Position numbers and translations under genes: made by a program
NCBI GenBank assembly: GCA_018340375.1
Contig: JAFFJZ010000001.1
Location: 17,626,001 to 17,690,000, forward strand
Reading direction: 5' to 3'
Origin: Gonatopus flavifemur
Taxonomy: Eukaryota > Arthropoda > Insecta > Hymenoptera > Dryinidae
DNA length: 64,000 nucleotides
Part shown: positions 55,889-64,000 of the stretch, in pieces
Position numbering within the stretch: the first letter of the stretch is position 1
Layout of the letters: every line of letters begins with the position of its first letter
The notes under the pieces: model-generated
Seen by the model: the letters and a program-made list of their open reading frames with translations, nothing else
Databases searched by the model: none
Told to the model about the DNA's origin: nothing

Positions 55889-58800
55889 ATGAAAGAACAA
55901 TTGGTGGTTAGTAAAGGTGAGTAGATTTATGGATGGTGAATTTTTTGTTTTTGGAAATATAAGTGTTGGCGTGGTACGAAGGATGGTGATATCGTCAGTA
56001 AGTGGTATAACGAAGGGAAATTAATTGTTGATCATCCGGTACGTGGTGTTATTGAAATTCATCAAGTGAAACACGTGCTTATGAAAATGAGTGAATTTTT
56101 TTTTCCCTTGCAAACGACGAGAACGGAGGTGTGAAAAGAGTAAAGAAATGTGAACGAAAATCCAGATCGATATTGTTCGAAATACACACGTTATACAATT
56201 ATTTTCCATTTCAAAAACAATTCATGAATTTTGAAGCTGAAATATCAGGTTTCAAATGAGACTGGGAAGAGATTTTGTGTATTCTTGTGCTCCCATTACA
56301 GGAGAACAGTTTTTAGATAATTCTAAGATGATTTTGTTTCTAGTTCCATTCGTGTCTACGAATACGCCAATCAGATACAAAGGCACTGACCTGAGTATTA
56401 TACACTATTCGCTTAGAAGAAAAATCGTCTTACCGTGACTTTAATTCGATTCCAAGAGCAAATGTGCAAAACCAAAACAGATTTGTTGTCATCTTGGGTT
56501 GTCCTTGATTTTATATTTATCTCTCTGATGTACAAAAACAAAACAATTGGAATTTTCTCATACGGCAGGGTACAATAATTTCTGTGAAACATCCCATATG
56601 GACAAATTTTCAGAATTGTATATAATTTATATATAAACTATGTTGAATTATATATAATTATATATAGTTTTGGTTCGAATTTTTCATGCCATCGAAGCAA
56701 ATATTTTTTTTTTTTCATTTTTTGGTATGCAAATTTGTATTATCAAATGTCATGTTGAATTATAATTTTCAAAGTTGCATTTATTTTCTGATAACGTTCA
56801 AGTGGAAAGCGTGTAGAGCAAACACAAGACACATATGTGTATTGGATATCATAATATATGTAAATTATATATAAAACGTTGAATGAACATTATAATATTT
56901 CATTTTTCAATTAAAATTAAATCAAAACTTGGAAATAATAACTGACGAATCTTTATATATGTGGATTAAATTCGTGTCAATGAGTGGCAACAATTCAAAC
57001 TTTCGATCAAGACCAAGTTTTAAAAAATATCTCATTATCATTGTTATTGTGAAACCTGAGACAAGTATTTTTCGATAGCAAGAGAGAAACGATATTTCTT
57101 TCATCATGGAAACAACTTTTATAATTTCTCATAGTGATTCTCTTTGTTAAAAAAATAACTATCGTTCAAGTGTTATCAGCAATACTTTTATCAAACTCAT
57201 GCTCATCTTGCTTTGATGTTTGCTTTTTTCATATTCATGATGTTTGGATAGGCAAAAGAAACGAATTCATATTTTACGCAGTAAAAAAGATTCTTGGAAT
57301 AATATCATATATGTTACAATACGAGGAAAATATATAATTGGAATCGTGAATAATGATATATGATGGAGCGTGAAATCTCCCGTCGAATAATTGCGCGAAT
57401 GATTATCACAAAAGACAACCACATGAACAAATTTGATTATTATAATATTGGTAAACTCATAGGAAACATTGAACTATAACAATGTATTTGTATGTTCAGT
57501 TATAAGGACATGTTTACTGTCAAAAATTTGCATCGGAAATTTCTTTTACTACATATTTGAGAAGTGGATAACATATACAATGCCGTACAGAAATTTACCT
57601 TTGCCGTTAGCATGGCGCAATGTAGATAAAGTATGGCCGAGGTTTGGCAACCAAGCATGGCGCAACACTGAAATGATAACATCATTTTATGATTTATCAA
57701 TGTGTTTTTCCGATGGAGCCTCATCATTGGTGAAATAGACCATCAATAGAAAAATTTGTTTATCAATGTTTCGCCAAGGATGTGATAAAACTGTAAAACA
57801 TAATGAACCTAAAAATATATAAAAAGTATGCGCATTTCACAATTTCCAATACATGTTATTTGAGATGTTATTTTGTTTTCCTCATTCATCTGTAAACAAC
57901 TCGGTGTTTTTTGTCGCTGAAGTTTGCCATGTGAAGTATACACGATATGGATTAGCGGTAGGAGCCCTCTGGTGTAACCTGTAACAAAGAACGATTGACT
58001 GTTCTCCCAGAGAATTATTCGAGTCTTATATATTCCTTGTATACACTCCCATCGATCACTTAGCCAACAATTTAGCCATCAAAAGTTAAAATTAAGGAGC
58101 ATGCCAATATTGAGCGATGCTATTGCCAATGATCGACGCTACATTGGAAACTAATTATTATCCAGACTGGACCAAAGTTTGTGGCAATATTCAACCACGT
58201 TTCAAATGATTCTCACTTTCAATAGAATCTATCGTTCGGTTAATGTTGCACCGAAGATGAGCCTAGCAAGTGCCAAGCCTGGCGGGATTGTGAATCAATG
58301 GTAGCCTGACAACCGTAATTCGTTGAACACCGATATCGGTACCCCACGTATTTTTGTATGTTTTCGTTAACCTCTCGTTGTGCCATCAACCATCAACCAA
58401 ATGGAGCTTTTTCCATTATCAAAAAAATACTATGGTTCTTAAACTTCATCCCTGTTTTGGTTTCAAATCATCCTTCTTCGCCCTTATAAACAGAACATCA
58501 GATTTTCTAAAACCTCTCATTCCCTTTAGACCACCGTGGGGTAACTGGGGGTTAATCAACATTGAATATTCATAGATTGTCAAGCCTTGCCTGTCCAAAT
58601 TGCACCAAGCTATATTGTATTGCCAGCAAATTTGGTGGAACCTAGAATTTTTATATGGGATGTATCGGAAAATGTCCATGCATATCTTGCTGAAAATACC
58701 AGTCAAAATGGCACAAAAATTTTTGACTGGCTTTGAACAGTTCTTTTCTGAGGTAATCCAGGTGAAATCTAACAAACTTTCCACCTGGTTTCTTTCGGAA

Positions 58801-61800
58801 TTACCATATTAGAAAATTCTATCGAAAACTGGCCGGAAAATTTCCGTCAGGGTTTGACTGGATATCACAGTCTGTGAATTCCAGAAACAGAATCATCCTA
58901 ACATTTGCTGATAACGTCGAGTGGAAAGTTTGTCACTTTTTTGCCGGGATTATCGTACAAACAAACCGTTTTAAGCCAAACAACGATTTTCGTCTGGTTT
59001 TGCTTGACATTTATAGCAGGGTAGTGAAAGTAAAAATCTTATCACTGGGTTATAATTTTTCTATAAATTTTTGGCAAAGATCGCATGTATTATAGGAATT
59101 TGCACACGTATGGTTACAGGAAATATCTCATTTGGGAGTTCGAAACGTTTTTATAGTAAAAATCCTATCATCTGCACTGAGAGAAGAGTTTATTTGTATT
59201 TAATAAATCTTGTTTTGAATACGACGGAATAAATATTTATTACATACAAACATGACTCACTATTCTCAGATAAGGTTTAATAACAGTTTAAAAATGTCAC
59301 ATGAAGTTTTGTAACAGTTAATAAACTTCATTTATAGTTATTAAGCCAAGTTTACGTGGAAAAAATATTTATTTCGCCGTATCCAAAGTAAGCTTTATTA
59401 AATACAAATAAATTCTTCTCTCAGTGTGGTATAAGAAAAATCATATTCGAAATCTCAATAAACTAATAAACTAGGAGTTATAAATTACTTGAGAAAAAGA
59501 ATTTTCACTCAAAAACATGAAAGATCATCAATATCCCTGGTAGAAATTAATCTAGGCGTCCCATTCACCATTCACGTACTAGATAGGTCCCACGCGGGGG
59601 CAATTGGATAACACATTTCAGCCAATTTGACTTTAGCACCCAAATATTTAGTTCGTTTATATAGATTTTTCATGCGTCAACTGATTGTACAGTAACATTA
59701 ATAGTCCATTAACGTGGTCAGAGGAATAAAAGGGAGCCCCAACGTTTCAATTTGTCACTCGGGATTATTTTATGGGAATAAATTCAAAAGCAACGTTCTT
59801 TACTGAAGATTACGTGTCAAAATACATTGTTACCTTATTCATAGGTGTGATTTAACATAGAACACATGATTTCACATTCCTAGTTACCAATTTGAACACC
59901 ATTCTAGCGAATCCCTGGGACATCTGGATGGGCACAGGCTGAAATGTGCGTCACAAAACTAGCTAGGAACCAACCTAACATCTGGGAAAACTACACTGTA
60001 AAAAATTGCTTCCTAAATTTCATAGAAATGTATGTGAAGCAATTAACATATACATTTTGTATTGAATTTTCAAAACTTCTTTGGCTTTTCATATGAAATT
60101 TTATGATATCTCATACAAAATTATGATTTTTCATGCATTTTTATATGAATTTTCACACATTTTGCATTAAATTTCCTGAATTCATGATTGAACTTGATTT
60201 CAATTACAAGTTTCAGTATTTTCATATACATCTGATATCGGAAATTTCAGAATATTTTCTACAGTGTAGCTGGGGCCCATTTGATTCCCAATCATAATTT
60301 CTACTATATGAAATGGAAAATAACAGACACGGTTGAAATTTTCAATGCTGAACAACCAAATTTTATTCTGCGCTTTATAAACTTCAACATTCAACCTATT
60401 GAATTTAAAACGTACTCGTTACTTTTCGTACAGTGTTCGTAATCTTTCATATGTGTGTATCAAAATCCATTCTCCAAACCTTATCGTTTCCAGTGTGTTC
60501 AAGAACTCAGAAAAAGTATGAGATTTTTATGGAGATTATTATATTTTTGAGTTCCATTTTCCTCCGTGAAGTCAATAAAATTTCAAATTTTCATTCACCT
60601 TTTTCCAGTTTGAATCGATAAAATTTGACAGCTTTATCATCATTTATGAAAGTCATGCCTCCCAAAAAAGTATTCATACAACATTCCAACATAATTTCTT
60701 TCACGTTTTTATTTCAGAGCAGCTCGTCGCATCGATAGAGCAAGGTTTGAATCATGTGACAACAGAGCAACCAAAACCAGTTGAATTGAGTTCTTGGCAG
60801 AAAAAGATTCAAATTCTTAAATTCATTTTGTATTTCGAGTTGGTGCTCTTCACCGCATGGATTTTTTATTCAGCATGGCAAAGTTATCAAGTTCAGTATG
60901 GCGAGATCAAGGTGATAGATGGGGATCTGATAATCCATCGTTCAAATCTCATGGCTGACGAAGGGTCTCCACAACCCTGGACAAATGATCTGAAGAAGAA
61001 TTATGTCAACGGCGACCTTCCTAACGAGAACACGATCGCCTCATTCGACACGATAAGATTGAATGCACACGGTGATCCTGGCAGTCAAAAAATCGACGAT
61101 GAAAATAAATTCATCCAACAGGTTTTCGAGTCACCTAGGAGGATCGATCCAGACATCGAAAAATTGATTTTCTCTTCAACGATAGACACAGATTCAATTC
61201 CATCCGTGAATGAAGAAAAGACTGGAAAATCAGAATCCATCCCCTTGACGTTGGAAGATTTTATTTTAGGACGGCGCCCGACTCTTGTCTTTTACCCCAA
61301 TGACGATCAATCGAAAGAAGAAACGTCAATTCTCGACGTCGAGGATAAAAAAGTGCTTTCGAGCGAACCAAAATCTATTTGGTTTCCAAAGATCGTCCAA
61401 GATGATATCGACAGGAAGGTGAGTGATATCATGCATCGTGAACTATTTGAATGACAGTATATTGTTCATCAGGGGGGGAAGTGAAAATTTCCCACTTCTT
61501 CTCGAGGTGAACATATTATTTTTTCTCACAACTGCAAGGGAAGTGCAAATTTTCTGTTTAATTGCATATCAAATATTCATATGCCTTTTTCAGAACGAAA
61601 AGATAGTTTGTATTTTCCTCCCACTGTGACATATTCGCTTGGAATTCAGCACTTTCCCCCACTAAAAATAGGTCAGAAAACATCAACTTTTCGTGCAGGT
61701 GTGGGAAAAAAGCAATTATTCAAAACCATACTGAATACAAATGAATTTCATTTCAGGTCAACCCATTCTCAGACAATCCAATTTTACGCAATATGAATGC

Positions 61801-63794
61801 TCAGATATTGTACCTTGAAACACAAGGCGATGACGAGGCATTTCTGAAACGTTTAATTTCCGGAGATGAAACTTTCCAGGAGATCATGAGGAATGTTTTG
61901 AAGAATCAAGATCGTGCTTCACAAGTGAATACTTACGATGAATTACCTCAAACGATATTTGAAACTTCGGATGAGAATTTACAGAGATATTTTAAACACT
62001 CCAACCCCGACGCACAGAAATATTTTGAGCGAAAATCCCAAGGAAGCGATTTTCCCGATAACATTAACCAAGTATTAGATGAGATGAGAGCAATAATCGC
62101 GAAAAAAATGGAATTATTACGTAACAAAGAAGAACCACAAACCAATAAAGATTTGAATGCATTTTTAAAAATTTCTCCAGAACAAGAAATGATCGAAAGG
62201 ATCGAAAATGACATGGGAGGAGGCGAATCAATGTTTCCAGGGTATCGTAAATCGGAAGAAAATTACGAAATTATGCTACCTTTCGGAATGAGTTGGATTG
62301 CCAGCAACGACGGCGGTCAATCCAAAGATTCGTCTGATGAAAAATCCCAAGGCATCAGCGAATCCGATGAAACTCGTGAACCTATAATCTCCAAATTCAT
62401 GGAAACAACAACGATTAAATCGAATCCAGATGATTCGTCGATGCCGTTCTGGTCCCTATTGTTCCCAGAGGATTTAGCGGGAAAATCGTCGGAATCGGAT
62501 ATCCAGGAAACTTCAATTCCCACATCGGATGAACAAACCGGAACAAAAGATTCCTCCTCAGGCTCCTCAAATTCAGAATGGTTCATGGATTTTCCCCTCA
62601 TAGATAAATCCGCTCGAAAAATTGAAATTCAAACTGAAGAGCCGTCGGAAGAATCATCCGTGAACATGCGATCCAAAGAAAAAATGTCGGAAGAGAACCC
62701 TTGGTTCCCTTTTATATTCGGAGAATCCAAAGAAGGAAGTACTCTCCCATCGACGGAAGTCGAGGAAAAGGAAGACTCTTCGATTGAAAAAATGGAAAAA
62801 ATTCACAAACCAGAAGGTTGCCAGTTGTTGAACATCCAAGGCGATTTCAAAGTTTACGATTGTTCTCATCCTGACTCGACGAAGCAAATCATCGACGAAC
62901 CTAATCCAATTGTATGGGATGAAAATTATGGAGACTACATGTACACCGATGAATATGAAGATCCCGACAGCTCCTTCGAGGGTATCGCTAGAGTGATTGC
63001 TCCGAGATCCGAGATACCGATGGCAAATGATAAAATGATTGCGGCAGACTTGGCTTCGATGAGGAAACAAAATTCGCAAGAACAAGATTCTGTTTCAGCG
63101 CAAGAACCTATGAGGGAAGAAAAAGAACAGAAGGAAGGAGAAAAAGCGTTAACGTGGAAAAATAACAAACTTGTGATAGATTGGCACCCGAGTTCGGAAG
63201 AAGAACCAGTCGAAACAGGCTCTGATAATTCACATGCAGCTGAAACTAAAACATCGAGCGCATCCGATGCATCTATCGGGGATGAATCTTCCCAAAAAGC
63301 TGACACGGTGAAGATCTCAAAAACTCTAGAAAACGAAGAATCTAATACTTCAACAGTGACCTCCAAATCCAGTGAATCAAATTTGAAATCCGAAGAGGAG
63401 GATGAATCTGATATTTCTTCAGAATCTGAACATCCCAGAAGCCAACCAAATCCTTATTTGAGTCCATACGTCGTCGATAATCCATCACCGAGTCGTGAAA
63501 ATATAAAAGTGGATCCCGATTTGAAATACGAAGCGGTCATGCGTTCTCTTGATATTGTCAAATCCTTGGGTTATACGAAAGAAAAAAATCCTCAATATAA
63601 CCAAATATTAAACAAGATATATTCCGAATGCATTGAAGAATTGAGCGCGGATAATTCTTGGAGAGAAAGCAGTGATGATCAACCAACTGAGAATCAAGGG
63701 AAAATATGTGTCAGGAGTACATCCTTCGATGACGAAAAATTGCGTCCGATTTGGCATCAGAAATTATCTTTCGTCCATGATATGGAAGATGCAG
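55889..63794 (+). CDS. Acidic single-pass membrane protein, unrecognised (3' end beyond window)
   Basis: Three exons are proposed: 55889-55916, 60718-61418 and 61757-63794. The first encodes MKEQLVVSK plus one base before a strong donor (AAAG then GTGAGT). The second starts after TTTATTTCAG with two bases that complete Glu10. The second ends AAG before GTGAGT, and the third starts after TTTCATTTCAG; both are phase 0. The third ends at GCAG before GTAAAT, phase 1, so 922 residues are seen and more exons lie to the right; without that splice the protein ends after GKF. Residues 41-63 (IQILKFILYFELVLFTAWIFYSA) form one transmembrane helix behind a short N-terminus with basic residues at its edge. 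The rest is acidic, Ser/Glu-rich and probably disordered, with repeated ESxE/SSxxS tracts and a CQLLNIQGDFKVYDCSHP patch at its middle. The family is unknown to me. Confidence 0.75.
56597..56690. repeat. AT-rich hairpin repeat, ATTATATATAATT type
   Basis: ACAAATTTTCAGAATTGTATA at the left and GGTTCGAATTTTTC at the right surround a TATATAATT core, as at 14855-14940. Confidence 0.5.
59175..59426. mobile_element. CACTGAGAGAAG MITE
   Basis: CACTGAGAGAAGAGTTTATTT and AAATTCTTCTCTCAGTG are inverted ends, with TG on both sides (59173-59174, 59427-59428). The interior has TTTAATAA blocks in both orientations. Confidence 0.8.
59994..60266. mobile_element. CACTGTAAAAAA MITE, copy 3
   Basis: CACTGTAAAAAATTGC and AATATTTTCTACAGTG are inverted ends, flanked by TA on both sides (59992-59993, 60267-60268). 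The interior carries TCATATGAAA-type inverted blocks. Confidence 0.75.
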
Positions 63795-64000
63795 GTAAAT
63801 TCTAATTCGTTTTATTCGTTCATTCGATGAGGTGTCGATCCTATACATCAACGTGACATTCCATCGTTTCGTTATGGAGTAGAACATTACAGTCGAATGC
63901 AAGGGCAAAAAGTAGAGAGCCAAATATAATAATGATTCGCAAAAGTTTCCATGTCTTTGCGATATCGTTCTGCACACAATACGTTTTCAATGAATCACTT

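Larger units (their letters stand above)
55917..60717 (+). other. First intron of the membrane-protein gene
   Basis: About 4.8 kb, AT-rich, with no further exon recognised. It contains an AT-rich hairpin repeat (56597-56690), a palindromic region around 58590-58860, and two CACTG MITEs (59175-59426 and 59994-60266). Confidence 0.5.

Noticed and set aside
62317..63366. Long minus-strand frames of up to 143 codons at the right end
   Set aside because: They mirror the Glu/Ser-rich third exon of the membrane-protein gene and have no independent splice or start context.

Overview
This 64 kb window looks like nuclear DNA of an insect. It is AT-rich and mostly non-coding, with spliced genes whose introns run from 71 bp to several kb. 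It carries flightin, an arthropod flight-muscle protein, next to a gene I read as myofilin, together with a mitochondrial malonyl-CoA:ACP transacylase of animal type. A holometabolous insect, perhaps a hymenopteran, would fit the style, but the order cannot be settled from the sequence alone.

Layout. 1-1.6 kb (minus strand): the terminal exon of an unrecognised gene, then MCAT starting 125 bp downstream in the same direction and running off the left edge. 1.7-9 kb: dense palindromic mobile elements, often nested two or three deep, plus a 142 bp tandem array and a tRNA-like module. 9.2-9.9 kb: first of three copies of a TTAA-flanked element. 10-15 kb: no convincing gene. 15.2-25.9 kb: a second cluster of foldback elements and MITEs, a hAT MITE with a perfect 8 bp target duplication, and a 5'-truncated non-LTR retrotransposon inserted inside a foldback element. 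26.4-32.2 kb (plus): myofilin-like gene with one shared first coding exon and alternative 3' ends. 35.1-36.5 kb: dispersed repeats. 37.5-40.4 kb (minus): flightin, two coding exons, convergent with the myofilin-like gene. 39.2-43.4 kb: more elements. 43.4-55.9 kb: largely featureless, with one possible 87-residue tail-anchored protein and a possible promoter. 55.9-64 kb (plus): an unrecognised gene for a large, acidic, serine-rich, single-pass membrane protein that runs off the right edge.

Two themes stand out. First, two thick-filament proteins of insect muscle, flightin and the myofilin-like protein, lie about 5.3 kb apart in convergent orientation, which invites a look at shared regulation. 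Second, the mobile fraction is dominated by non-autonomous elements that share a grammar: ends 5'-CCC (or CACTG/CACGG), long inverted arms, and exact 2 bp target duplications. At least a dozen CCC elements fit that description, many inserted into each other. No transposase for them is present in the window.
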